A stretch of 64,000 nucleotides of DNA from Hypericibacter terrae (GTDB taxonomy: Bacteria; Pseudomonadota; Alphaproteobacteria; Dongiales; Dongiaceae), in assembly GCF_008728855.1 (NCBI RefSeq), contig NZ_CP042906.1, positions 62,001 to 126,000 of the forward strand. The letters run 5' to 3'. Each line of letters begins with the position of its first letter. Position 1 is the stretch's first letter. Positions 18,545-27,016 of this stretch are shown here, one piece after another. Below the pieces are notes generated by a model, which saw only the letters and a list, made by a program, of their open reading frames with translations, was not told the origin of the DNA and searched no databases. Made by a program: the position numbers and the translations under genes.

Positions 18545-19417
18545 TTACATGTCACCGAAGTCTCCGAAATAGTCCTGCAGCGCGGTCAGGTGCTTGATGC
18601 GCGCCGGCACTCGCTCGCCCAGCCGCTCGATCACGGATTCCAGCAGCAGCTCCAGCAGCGCGACCGTGCTGACCGTGCTGTCCCAGAAGACCTCGCCCTC
18701 GCCGGGATCGGTCAGCGAGACGTCGGCATCGTCGGCCCAGGCGCAATAGATGTCGGTGATGGCGATGACCTTGATGCCCATGGCCTTGGCCCGATCGGCA
18801 AGCGGTCCGGCTTTGCGCGCATAACGGCGCGATTCGATTATGACGAGGCAGGTCTTGCGCGGCTCGCCGTCGAAGAGATCGACGAAGGTGCCGTCCTCCC
18901 CGTCGAGGAAACGCACGCCCGGCCGCGCATAGTCGAGCTGCGAGGCGAAATAGTCGCCGATGCCGCGGAGATTCTGGAACGACACCACGAAGACGCGCGG
19001 CGCATCGGCGATGAGCTTGACCGCCTTGCCCCAGGCGGGCGTCGAGGCCTGACCGAAGATCCGGGTCAGATTGTCGATATGGGCCTGCAGCTGGCGGCCC
19101 TGGATGCCGGCGCCATTGCCGTTGCGCTTGCCCGGCGTCGGCTCCTTCACCTGCCAGGCGGAGTTGGGGCCGCGCGCGCGCAGATCCAGGGTGAGCTCGC
19201 TGAGCTTGCGATAGCCCAGCCGGCGCAGGAAGCGGCCGACCGTGACCGCGCTGACGCCGACCTTCTTGGCGATCGACGCCGCCGTCTCAAAGGGAAGATC
19301 CTCGAGATGGGCCTGGAAATAGCGCGCCAGCAGCGTCTCGGACTGGGTGCGCCAGTGCGATTTGGAACCGAGCCTGCCGAGAATCTGATCCTGGCTCATG
19401 CCCGAAACGCCATCCAT
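18545..19417 (-). CDS. MurR/RpiR-family transcriptional regulator
   Basis: 290 residues from ATG 19417 (ATG 19399 is equally possible; neither has an SD). N-terminal RpiR-type helix-turn-helix (TAASIAKKVGVSAVTVGRFLRRLG, shown here only as residues about 45-68) and a C-terminal SIS domain (about 130-270) with RVFVVSFQNLRGIGDYFA. SIS domains bind sugar phosphates or related effectors. It is the first gene of the amidase-importer operon and probably controls it through the nested inverted repeats overlapping its start. Confidence 0.85.
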   Translation of the reverse strand: MDGVSGMSQDQILGRLGSKSHWRTQSETLLARYFQAHLEDLPFETAASIAKKVGVSAVTVGRFLRRLGYRKLSELTLDLRARGPNSAWQVKEPTPGKRNGNGAGIQGRQLQAHIDNLTRIFGQASTPAWGKAVKLIADAPRVFVVSFQNLRGIGDYFASQLDYARPGVRFLDGEDGTFVDLFDGEPRKTCLVIIESRRYARKAGPLADRAKAMGIKVIAITDIYCAWADDADVSLTDPGEGEVFWDSTVSTVALLELLLESVIERLGERVPARIKHLTALQDYFGDFGDM

Positions 19418-19460
19418 GTAACAATAATAACAATCTTGCAAAAATGTTATCGGTGTTACA
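19417..19460. promoter_or_regulatory. candidate RpiR operator, nested inverted repeats
   Basis: Outer arms TGTAACA (19417-19423) and TGTTACA (19454-19460), inner arms ATAACA (19427-19432) and TGTTAT (19445-19450), each separated by three unmatched bases, with a 12-base centre. The AT-rich block stands out in GC-rich surroundings and covers the RpiR start region. Confidence 0.55.
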
Positions 19461-19551
19461 TCGGCGGAGTCAAGCGATCCGGACGCGGAACCTGTGGAGC
19501 AATCCGCGCTTCGCGGCCGCGACCTTTTCTGAAACGGCGCTGAACAGCGGA

Positions 19552-20112
19552 ATGGCGCGACGCCGGAAGCGCCGGCCTCGCCGCCGCCTCAGGACACGGC
19601 CGCGGCTCCGGTCCCCTGACTCGGCGCCGCCCGAGAGCAATCCATCCGCACCGCCGGCATCGAGCCCGCCTGCGGAGGACAGCGCCTCGACGGCCGGGCC
19701 GGTTCCCGAGACGCCGCCGCCCGCCGCCCCGGCGACGGATAGCGTGGCGATCGAGCCGGCACCGGCCTCTCCGGCAGAGACCGCCCCGGCCGACGCCGCG
19801 CCGCAGACGCCTGCAGCCCCCGCGGAACCCGCCTCGCCACCGGCGACCGAGCCGGTTCCGCCGCCGGGCGCACCGGACGAGGACGAGGCATCGCCGGCCG
19901 CGCCGCCGGAGCCCGGCGCCGAAGCGCCCGTACCGGCGCCGGAACCCGCGCCCGCCGCGGAAGCTGCGCCGCCGCCCCCGCCGGAAGCCCCCGCCACCGC
20001 CGAACCCGCGCCCGCGCCCGTCGAGGAGACGTCGTCGGTCACCGCGACCGATCCCGCGGCTGCGGCCGGCGGTGAGACGGTGCCGGCACCGGAGCCTGCG
20101 GCGCAGCCCTGA
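19552..20112 (+). CDS. Pro/Ala/Glu-rich low-complexity protein
   Basis: 186 residues from ATG 19552; the frame opens at 19444. A very basic N-terminus (MARRRKRRPRRRL) is followed by about 150 residues dominated by Pro, Ala, Glu and Ser with no fold recognised. The opposite strand is also open as Gly/Ala-rich sequence, so codon bias cannot settle the strand. The acidic, Pro-rich reading resembles the next gene's product, which supports the + strand. Probably disordered; may not be a real gene. Confidence 0.4.
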   Translation: MARRRKRRPRRRLRTRPRLRSPDSAPPESNPSAPPASSPPAEDSASTAGPVPETPPPAAPATDSVAIEPAPASPAETAPADAAPQTPAAPAEPASPPATEPVPPPGAPDEDEASPAAPPEPGAEAPVPAPEPAPAAEAAPPPPPEAPATAEPAPAPVEETSSVTATDPAAAAGGETVPAPEPAAQP

Positions 20113-20269
20113 CCGCCGGCGGCCTCGGCGTCACGATGGCGCCGTCATGAACGGGTTCTCATATCCGGAGCGGCTTGACCGCTGCCGAACCTGCTAGAGT
20201 GGTGCCGCCGCGCCCGGCCCAGGGGGCAATTTTCGGCGCGGCACCCGATTTGGCTTCGTGGGAAATGGC

Positions 20270-21259
20270 ATGACGTTCGCGACGCGTTGGTTGCTGCCCC
20301 TTTGTGCTGCAGCGCTCTGGGGTCTGGTCGGCTGCAGCTCTGCTTCCAATGAGCCGGTCAAGGCACAATCGACCGCCCCGTCCGCGGACTCGGCGGTGAC
20401 AACCGCGCCCGCAACGGTGCTGCCATCGCCCGGCGCCAGCGTCGCCGCGCCGCCCTCCGCGCCGGCCCCGGATACAGCCGCAACCAACCCGACCGAACCG
20501 GCAGCTCCGCCACCCGAAAAGACGTCGCTGCCCGGCACCGAGGCCACCACGCCGGCTGTTGTGGCACCGGCCGAACCGGCTGCGGTGGCGCCGGCCGCGT
20601 CGGCTGAGAATGCGACGGCCGAGCCGACCCCGGCCGCCACCGCGACGTCGCCGGCCCCGAGCGAACCCGCCCCGAGCGAACCCGTGTCGACAGCGACCGG
20701 CAGCGAGCCGCATTCGCTGGGCGCGGCGGCGCCGGCGTCACTGCCGGCCGAGCCGTCGGGTACTGCCGAGCCTGCCAACGCCGCGCTGGCGCCGCTGGGC
20801 TCCGCTCCCGCCGCAACGACCGAGCCGAGCGCGGCGACAGCGGCTTTGCCCGCCGCAGCGGAGACGCCGCCGGCCGCCATGACGTCGCCCGCCAGCGACG
20901 AACTCACGCCGTTGGGATCGGCGTCCGCAGCCTCGCCCGCCGCGCCTGCGGTCCTTCTCGCCCCCGCGCAAACAGTACCGGCCGCCGCCGAACCGGCGTC
21001 GACGGAACCGGCACCTGTCGCCGCGACCGCCGCTCCCGCATCGACGGAACCCGCGCCTGTCGCCATGCCCGCCACTCCTGCTGCCACGGAACCCACCACG
21101 GCCTTGATCACGCCGCTGGGGTCAGCGCCCGCAGCGCCGCCCCAGCAAAGCGCGACGGCGCCGGTAGTTCCATCGCCGCCGCCCGCCGACCTGGGGACGG
21201 CGCCGCATTCGCTGGGGGCGACCGAGACGGCGCCGGCCGTGGCGCCCGCGACGGAGTAG
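20270..21259 (+). CDS. Pro/Ala/Thr-rich lipoprotein with PLGSA-type repeats
   Basis: 329 residues. The N-terminus MTFATRW plus hydrophobic stretch and lipobox LVGC (Cys22) predicts a lipoprotein. The rest is Pro/Ala/Thr/Glu-rich and likely disordered, with short recurring units: PLGSA three times, PHSLGA twice, ASTEPAPVA twice in tandem. Such proteins can act as envelope spacers. No enzymatic motif is present. The lipobox and direct repeats argue that this strand is coding. Confidence 0.6.
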   Translation: MTFATRWLLPLCAAALWGLVGCSSASNEPVKAQSTAPSADSAVTTAPATVLPSPGASVAAPPSAPAPDTAATNPTEPAAPPPEKTSLPGTEATTPAVVAPAEPAAVAPAASAENATAEPTPAATATSPAPSEPAPSEPVSTATGSEPHSLGAAAPASLPAEPSGTAEPANAALAPLGSAPAATTEPSAATAALPAAAETPPAAMTSPASDELTPLGSASAASPAAPAVLLAPAQTVPAAAEPASTEPAPVAATAAPASTEPAPVAMPATPAATEPTTALITPLGSAPAAPPQQSATAPVVPSPPPADLGTAPHSLGATETAPAVAPATE

Positions 21260-21319
21260 CCGCCAGCGCGCCCATCTGTCATGGCGCCGTCATCGACAGG
21301 CCGCTATACCCGGGACCGC

Positions 21320-22708
21320 ATGAGCCCTGCGCCGAACGATTCATCCTCCCATGGCGTGAGCCTCGCCGCGGCGTTCCGCGTCTGGCTGCGCGTGGCGCTG
21401 CTGAGCTTCGGCGGGCCGGCCGGGCAGATCGCGGTGATGCATCGCATCCTGGTCGAGGAGAAGCACTGGATCTCCGAGACGCGATTCCTGCATGCGCTCA
21501 ATTACTGCATGCTCCTGCCGGGCCCCGAGGCGCAGCAGCTCGCGACCTATGTCGGCTGGCTGATGCATCGCACCCGCGGCGGCCTCATGGCGGGCGGACT
21601 CTTCGTCCTGCCGGGTGCCATCGCGATCATGGCTCTCAGCTATGTCTATGCCGGCTGGGGCCACCTCCCGGTCATCACGGCATTGTTCTTCGGCCTGAAG
21701 GCCGCCGTGCTCGCGATCGTGCTCGAGGCCGTGGTCCGGATCGGGCGACGCATCCTGAAGAGCCGCGTCATGATCGCGATCGCGGCCCTCGCCTTCCTGG
21801 CGATCTTCTTCGTCGGCGTTCCGTTTCCGGCGATCATCGCCAGCGCGGCCTTGCTCGGCTTCGCCGGCGCCCGGTTCGGATGGCCGGCCTTCCTGCCGCC
21901 CGTCGGTAAGAATGGCGCCGGCATGGCGAATGCGGCGGATGACGGCAGCCTGCTCGGCGAGACGGCGCCCGATCATGCCAGGCCCTCGACGGCGCGGTCG
22001 CTGCGCACCGCCGCGATCTGGCTGACGATCTGGCTCGGGCCTCTGCTCGTTCTGCTGCTGGTCTTCGGGCCCGCCGACGTCTTCAGCCAGATCGCGGTCT
22101 TCTTCAGCAAGATGGCGATGGTGACCTTCGGCGGCGCCTATGCCGTGCTGTCCTATGTCGCGCAGCAGGCGGTCGAGCATTATGGCTGGCTCAAGCCCGG
22201 CGAGATGCTGGACGGGCTCGGCATGGCGGAGACGACGCCGGGGCCGCTCATCATGGTGCTGCAGTTCGTGGGCTTCATGGCGGCCTATCGCGATGCGGGG
22301 TCGCTCCTTCCGATGCTGGCCGGCACCCTGGGCGGGCTGCTCGCGACCTGGATGACCTTCGCGCCCTGCTTCCTCTGGATCTTCCTGGGCGCGCCCTTCA
22401 TCGAATCCCTGCGCGGCAACAAGGCGCTCAATGGCGCGTTGTCGGCGGTGACGGCGGCGGTCGTCGGCGTGATCCTCAATCTCGCGATCTGGTTCGCGAT
22501 CCACGCGCTGTTCGCGCAGACGATCCCCGTGCGCGTGCTCGGCCTGTCCTTCGACCGGCCGGTGCCCGGCAGCCTCCGCCCCTGGGCGTTGATCCTGAGC
22601 CTCGTCGCCATCGCCGCGATCTTCCGGCTCAAGATCGGCATGCTGCCGACCCTGGCGCTCTGTTCGGCCGCAGGCGTGGGGCTCTATCTCCTGGGCGTCA
22701 AGGGCTGA
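21320..22708 (+). CDS. chrA: chromate transporter, ChrA family
   Basis: 462 residues from ATG 21320 (frame opens at ATG 21281). Two homologous halves each carry the ChrA pattern: SFGGPAGQIAVMH and PGPEAQQLATYVGW in the first, VTFGGAYAVLSYVAQQ and TTPGPLIMVLQFVG in the second. About 12 helices. Full-length bidomain ChrA proteins export chromate using a proton gradient; here resistance itself is not demonstrated. No regulator is adjacent. Confidence 0.88.
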   Translation: MSPAPNDSSSHGVSLAAAFRVWLRVALLSFGGPAGQIAVMHRILVEEKHWISETRFLHALNYCMLLPGPEAQQLATYVGWLMHRTRGGLMAGGLFVLPGAIAIMALSYVYAGWGHLPVITALFFGLKAAVLAIVLEAVVRIGRRILKSRVMIAIAALAFLAIFFVGVPFPAIIASAALLGFAGARFGWPAFLPPVGKNGAGMANAADDGSLLGETAPDHARPSTARSLRTAAIWLTIWLGPLLVLLLVFGPADVFSQIAVFFSKMAMVTFGGAYAVLSYVAQQAVEHYGWLKPGEMLDGLGMAETTPGPLIMVLQFVGFMAAYRDAGSLLPMLAGTLGGLLATWMTFAPCFLWIFLGAPFIESLRGNKALNGALSAVTAAVVGVILNLAIWFAIHALFAQTIPVRVLGLSFDRPVPGSLRPWALILSLVAIAAIFRLKIGMLPTLALCSAAGVGLYLLGVKG

Positions 22709-22778
22709 GGGCCGGACGAGAGCGGCTCACGGGCGTCGCCTATGTCGGCCTCGATCGCCGGCAAAATCCGGCCGCGAT

Positions 22779-23504
22779 TCATTCGGGAGAGCGTTCGTCG
22801 GCCGGCGGGTGCGTATAGCGCATCATCCGGGTGAAGCTCATCGAGATATGGGCGCGTCGGATATGACCCACTGCTTCCAGGTCGCCCGTCTCCGCAGCGG
22901 CCAGGATATCTTCCATCTCGCGCCGGAAGATCGCGAACTCCTCGGCCAGCTTGAGCTGCGGCATCATCATCAGCCAGATGCGCGAGGTTTGGAAATAAAG
23001 GCGCTCGCTGATCTCGCGCAACGGTTGATTGCCGGTCATGGCGGCTATCTCGGAGAAGAAATCCATGTTGAGCCGGGAGAAGGCCTTGTATTCCGGCTCC
23101 TTCGAGAGCGCGTCGCATCGGGTTATGAGGGCCCGGATCCGATCGAGATCCTCGGGCGCGCGCGGTATCGGCGAGAGGCGTCCAACCAGCACCGCGAGCT
23201 CCATGCGCAGATGATAGATCTGCTGCAGCTCCTCCAGCTTCACGCTGGTGACGATATGGCCGACCCCGTGAAGCGCCTCGATCAGGCCTTCGGCCTCTAG
23301 CCGCCCGAGCACGCGACGGACAGGCGTGCGGCTGATGGCGAACTCCTCCGCCAGTTCTTCCTCGGACAATCGCCCGCCTGGCGGATACTCGAACAGGCAG
23401 ATACGGTCCCGGAGCGTCCGATAGAGCCGCTCGAAGCGTTCGCGTGACGGCGAGGGGCGGCGCGCCTTGCGCCCGGCGCCGTTCGGTTTCTCGACAGCGT
23501 TCAT
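22779..23504 (-). CDS. GntR-family regulator, FCD type
   Basis: 241 residues from ATG 23504, preceded by GAGGGAGG. The winged helix (about 27-90) has GGRLSEEELAEEFAISRTPVR; the C-terminal all-helical FCD domain follows with metal-site-like residues. It is the last gene of the Ehu-like importer operon. Probable targets are the three TGTRCA palindromes at 26842, 26916 and 30999 in the promoters of the importer, M24 and MttB genes. It is not the MocR-type EnuR known for ectoine. Confidence 0.85.
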   Translation of the reverse strand: MNAVEKPNGAGRKARRPSPSRERFERLYRTLRDRICLFEYPPGGRLSEEELAEEFAISRTPVRRVLGRLEAEGLIEALHGVGHIVTSVKLEELQQIYHLRMELAVLVGRLSPIPRAPEDLDRIRALITRCDALSKEPEYKAFSRLNMDFFSEIAAMTGNQPLREISERLYFQTSRIWLMMMPQLKLAEEFAIFRREMEDILAAAETGDLEAVGHIRRAHISMSFTRMMRYTHPPADERSPE

Positions 23505-23517
23505 GCCTCCCTCGAAC

Positions 23518-24357
23518 TCATGCGGCCTCCAGGACGGCGCTGAGGAACTGCCGGGTGCGCTCGTTCTCGGGCGATCCGAAGATCTTTTCCGGCGGACCCT
23601 GCTCGCAAATTCGGCCACCATAGAAGAAGCAGACACGGTCGGCGAATTCCTTGGCGAACCCCATCTGGTGGGTGACCATGAGCATGGTGAGGTCCAGTTC
23701 CGAGCCCAGCTTGCGGATCACGTTCAGCACCTCGCCGACGAGCTCGGGATCAAGCGCGGAGGTGACCTCGTCGAAGAGCATGACCTTGGGGCGCATGGCA
23801 AGGGCTCGGGCGATGGCCACCCGCTGCTGCTGCCCGCCCGATAATTGGGCCGGGTAGTGATTGAGCTTGTCGCCCAGCCCGACCATCGCCAGAAGCTCGC
23901 GCCCCCGCGCCTCCGCTTCCGCCTTGGAGAGATTGAGGACGGTGCAGGGCGCTTCCATGCAGTTCTTCAAGGCGGTCATATGCGGAAAGAGATTGAAATG
24001 CTGAAACACCATGCCGATCTTGCCGCGCATGCGGCGGAGATGGCGGGCATCCGCCGGCACCAGGCCGTTGTCGCGCGGCATGCTGGTCAGAGGTTCGCCA
24101 TCGACCCAGATGACGCCGCCATTGATCCGTTCGAGCGTCATCAACATCCTGAGCACAGTGGTCTTCCCCGAGCCCGATGGGCCGATGATGGCGACTTTTT
24201 CGCCCGAGGCGATGTCCAGATCGAGCTGGTCGAGCACGACATAGGCGCCGTAGCTCTTCGTCACCTTGTCGAAGCGCACCATGGGCTGCGCCGGATCGGA
24301 TGGATGCGCCATGCGGGCCTGCTCTCTCTGGCTCGTGCGGGGAACGGTCTCGGTCAT
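23518..24357 (-). CDS. ehuA: polar amino acid/ectoine-type ABC transporter ATPase, EhuA-like
   Basis: 279 residues. Walker A GPSGSGKTT, signature LSGGQQQR, Walker [20 protein letters not shown]. The insert GLVPADARHLRRMRG matches EhuA of ectoine/hydroxyectoine importers from memory of the family. The ATG at 24357 overlaps the stop of the EhuD-like permease (ATGA). It energises the EhuC/EhuD channel. Confidence 0.8.
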   Translation of the reverse strand: MTETVPRTSQREQARMAHPSDPAQPMVRFDKVTKSYGAYVVLDQLDLDIASGEKVAIIGPSGSGKTTVLRMLMTLERINGGVIWVDGEPLTSMPRDNGLVPADARHLRRMRGKIGMVFQHFNLFPHMTALKNCMEAPCTVLNLSKAEAEARGRELLAMVGLGDKLNHYPAQLSGGQQQRVAIARALAMRPKVMLFDEVTSALDPELVGEVLNVIRKLGSELDLTMLMVTHQMGFAKEFADRVCFFYGGRICEQGPPEKIFGSPENERTRQFLSAVLEAA

Positions 24358-25019
24358 GGCCGGATGATCCGCCGGCCCAGCCGCGATTCGACCAGCCGGA
24401 TCAAGCCGGCGGCGACCAGGCTGAAGAGCAGGAAGATAACGCCCACCATCGTGATCGGCTCGGTATAGCGGAAATTGTCGGAGCCGATGATCTTCGCGGT
24501 CTGCATCAACTCGAGGACCGCGATCGCCGACAGGAGCGGCGTGTCCTTGAAGAGCGCGACCAGGTAGTTGCCGAGCGCCGGAACCACGGGTGGGATCGCC
24601 TGCGGAATGATGACGTCGCGAAACGTATGATAGGGCGACAGGTTGAGGGCGGTCGAGGCCTCCCATTGGCCGCGCGGAACATTCGCCAGTCCGGCGCGAT
24701 AGACTTCCGAGCAATAGGTCGCGTAATGGACCCCCAGCGCGAGAACGCCGGCCGTCATCGCGCCGAGGGTGATGCCGATCTCGGGGAAGACGAAGTAGAC
24801 GAAGAAGATCTGGATCAGAAGCGGGGTCGAGCGGATGAATTCGATCAGGCCCGCCAGCGGCAGGCTCAGCCATCCGGGCCCATACATCCGGCCGATCGCG
24901 AAAGCGAGGCCGAGAGTGATGGCGATGCCGAAGCCGAGCACCGTCGCGGCGAGAGTGACCAGCGAGGCCTGCGCCAGCAGGGGAAGGATTTCGGCGGTGA
25001 AATTCCAGTCCCAGAACAT
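24354..25019 (-). CDS. ehuD: ABC transporter permease, EhuD-like
   Basis: 221 residues, five helices, beginning MFWDWNFTAEILP. HisM/QM-type signature around PRGQWEASTALNLSPYHTFRD (given as residues about 122-142) and FKDTPLLSAI. Start and neighbouring stop overlap (TGATG with EhuC, ATGA with EhuA), so the transporter genes are translationally coupled. Confidence 0.8.
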   Translation of the reverse strand: MFWDWNFTAEILPLLAQASLVTLAATVLGFGIAITLGLAFAIGRMYGPGWLSLPLAGLIEFIRSTPLLIQIFFVYFVFPEIGITLGAMTAGVLALGVHYATYCSEVYRAGLANVPRGQWEASTALNLSPYHTFRDVIIPQAIPPVVPALGNYLVALFKDTPLLSAIAVLELMQTAKIIGSDNFRYTEPITMVGVIFLLFSLVAAGLIRLVESRLGRRIIRP

Positions 25020-25747
25020 CACTGCAGTCTCCCGCGCGCCAGGCCGCGGGCTGCCGCACGCTCGACGCGCTGCATGGCGAGCGTGATCAGCATGGCGATG
25101 GCCAGATAGATGACCAGGACGATCGTGAAGATCTCGACAGTGCGATAGGTGGTCGCATTCATCTGCTGCGCCCTGAAGGCGAGGTCGGAGATGGTGATCA
25201 GCGAGACCAGCGCCGTGGCCTTGAGGAGCTCGATGAAGAGATTGCCCCAGGGCGGGATCATCGCCACCACCGCCTGCGGCAGGATGATCCGCCGCAGGGC
25301 CTGGGCGCGGCTCATATTGAGCGCGACGGTCGCCTCCCACTGGCTCCGGGAGATCGAAGCGACGGCGCCGCGCACCACCTCGGCACCGTAGGCGCCGACA
25401 TTCAATCCGAGCGCCAGGATCGCAACGGTCAGCGGCTCGAGCGTGATGCCGAGGACCGGAAGGACGAAGAAGAGCCAGAACAGCTGCACCAGGGCCGAGG
25501 TGCCGCGAAAGATCTCGATATAGATCACCGCCAGCCACCGCAGCGGCCAGGGCCCGTACATCTTGGCCATGGCGGCGAGAAAAGCCGCGATCACGGCCAG
25601 GATGCAGCCTCCCAGCGTGATCTCGATCGTGACCAGGGCCCCTTCGAGAAGCCCCGGGAGGAACTCGCGAAAGCCGGCGAAGCTGGCCACGACGAGGCCG
25701 CCCGCGAAAGCGAGAATGGCGCAGACGGTCAGCGGACGAAGCGGCAT
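25019..25747 (-). CDS. ehuC: ABC transporter permease, EhuC-like
   Basis: 242 residues from ATG 25747, which has AGGA eight to nine bases upstream; an ATG at 25756 is too close to that SD. HisQ/GlnP-type permease with five helices and the EAA-like loop SRSQWEATVALNMSRAQALRR (residues about 130-150). Its stop overlaps the EhuD start by one base. It pairs with EhuD as the channel. Confidence 0.8.
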   Translation of the reverse strand: MPLRPLTVCAILAFAGGLVVASFAGFREFLPGLLEGALVTIEITLGGCILAVIAAFLAAMAKMYGPWPLRWLAVIYIEIFRGTSALVQLFWLFFVLPVLGITLEPLTVAILALGLNVGAYGAEVVRGAVASISRSQWEATVALNMSRAQALRRIILPQAVVAMIPPWGNLFIELLKATALVSLITISDLAFRAQQMNATTYRTVEIFTIVLVIYLAIAMLITLAMQRVERAAARGLARGRLQ

Positions 25748-25799
25748 GCGCGCCATTTCCTGCCGGGGACGGGCCGGCGATCGAGGGCGGACGGAAACC

Positions 25800-25829
25800 G
25801 ATGCCCTGCTCCCAGGAGAGCAGGGCATC
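25800..25829 (-). terminator. 12-bp perfect hairpin between ehuB and ehuC
   Basis: GATGCCCTGCTC, 6-base loop, GAGCAGGGCATC, immediately after the binding-protein stop and before the permease genes. Likely a partial terminator or mRNA-stabilising hairpin giving more binding protein than channel. Confidence 0.6.
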
Positions 25830-25843
25830 CCCGGGGAATCAAT

Positions 25844-26704
25844 CTATTCGCCGCTGCAGAGCTCGGCGGTGGTCAGGGTCGGCAGGAAGTTCTTGCCGAA
25901 TCCGAACGGGGTCACCAGCGCGATATGCTCGGGGCTGCCGATGAACTTCTTCAGCTCCGCATTGAACGCCTCGTAGAGATCCGTGTCTTCCTTGCGGAAC
26001 GCGATGCCGCCATGGCCGACCACCGATTTTCCGGCGACGGTTCCGAAGGGCGGCGTCGATTCGACGCCGTCATTCTTCGACGCCATGTCGGCGATCGACA
26101 GGGCGGTCAACGCCGCGGCATCGGCGCGTCCGGCCTGCACGGCTTTCACCAGGCTCGACTGGTCCGGCAGGATCACGAGCTGCGATTCGGGGATGCCTGA
26201 ATCCTTCGCGTAGCCCGCCTCCACCGCGCCGGCCATGACCGCCAGCTTCAGCGCCTTGTTCGAGGCGATGGTGCCGTAATCCTTGATGCCCTTGGGGTTG
26301 CCCTTCGTCACCAGGAAGGCCTGGCCGATGCCATAGGTGGGCTCGGAGAACTGCACCTGCTTGCAGCGCTTCGGCGTGATGAACATGCCGGCGGCGATGA
26401 GGTCGAAGCGGCCCGCCTGCAGGCCGGGGATCAGCGAGCCGAACTCGGTGAGCACGCCGTCGACCTGCGGAATGCCGATCTTCGCCAGGATGGCCTTCAC
26501 CACCTCGGGCGACTCGCCGGTGAGCTTTCCGTCGGGGGTGGCGAAACCATAAGGCGCCTCATTGGCGAAGCCGACGCGGATGAATCCCTCGCGGCGCGCG
26601 CGCTCGAGGGTCGTTTCGGCAAAGGCGGGGCCGATGCCGGCAAGGGTCACGAGGCCGGCCGTCAGACCCATCAGGGTCCGCCGCGAAATCGCAGAACTGG
26701 TCAT
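25844..26704 (-). CDS. ehuB: ABC transporter substrate-binding protein, EhuB-like
   Basis: 286 residues, family 3 binding protein. Signal peptide 1-29 (SRRTLMG then hydrophobic stretch, cleaved after AFA). Mature start TTLERARREGFIRVGFANEAPYG matches EhuB closely from memory (quoted piece is residues about 31-53, shortened here as VGFANEAPYG). SD GGGAGGA before ATG 26704. It binds a small polar solute, ectoine or a similar zwitterion. First gene of the operon, behind the divergent promoter region. Confidence 0.8.
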   Translation of the reverse strand: MTSSAISRRTLMGLTAGLVTLAGIGPAFAETTLERARREGFIRVGFANEAPYGFATPDGKLTGESPEVVKAILAKIGIPQVDGVLTEFGSLIPGLQAGRFDLIAAGMFITPKRCKQVQFSEPTYGIGQAFLVTKGNPKGIKDYGTIASNKALKLAVMAGAVEAGYAKDSGIPESQLVILPDQSSLVKAVQAGRADAAALTALSIADMASKNDGVESTPPFGTVAGKSVVGHGGIAFRKEDTDLYEAFNAELKKFIGSPEHIALVTPFGFGKNFLPTLTTAELCSGE

Positions 26705-26841
26705 CTCATTCCTCCCGTTTTCTTTTGTGGCTCGGCGCAGGGCCCGACATGTCGGCGTCCAGGAGAGAATGCAGCAGCCCGGACCTTCGCAAGGCTCGGC
26801 GGCAAGCACCCACAGACTGCCCAATTTTCCCGGACACTTCA

Positions 26842-26859
26842 ATAGATGTGCACATCTAT
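26842..26859. promoter_or_regulatory. 18-bp palindrome, candidate GntR operator
   Basis: ATAGATGTGCACATCTAT is self-complementary. A TGTRCA core recurs at 26916-26928 and at 30999-31004 upstream of the MttB-like gene. Size fits FCD-type GntR operators. Confidence 0.5.
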
Positions 26860-26915
26860 AATTAATTTTGGCGAACACCCCTTGATTATTGGCAGAAAAT
26901 GACCTCTCATCGATG

Positions 26916-26928
26916 TTGATGTACACAA
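26916..26928. promoter_or_regulatory. TGTACA dyad, second candidate GntR site
   Basis: TTGATGTACACAA has a TGTACA core with TTG/CAA flanks, about 75 bases from the first palindrome. Confidence 0.4.
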
Positions 26929-27016
26929 CAAACTCCTGCGCCAGGGGCGCCGGCCTTGGCAAATCGACCCGTCGCGCCGCCCCTCGCGTTCGCCCAAACC
27001 CTTGAGCGGACGACCG

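Larger units (their letters stand above)
26705..27016. promoter_or_regulatory. 312-base divergent promoter region between ehuB and the first M24 gene
   Basis: AT-rich compared with its flanks. It contains an 18-bp perfect palindrome ATAGATGTG-CACATCTAT (26842-26859) and a second, imperfect dyad TTGATGTACACAA (26916-26928). Both share GATGTRCAC. No gene is evident. The palindromes are candidate GntR sites controlling both directions. Confidence 0.6.

Noticed and set aside
16889-19543. 884-codon open frame on the + strand
   Set aside because: Antisense to the amidase and RpiR genes, whose motifs are clear on the - strand.
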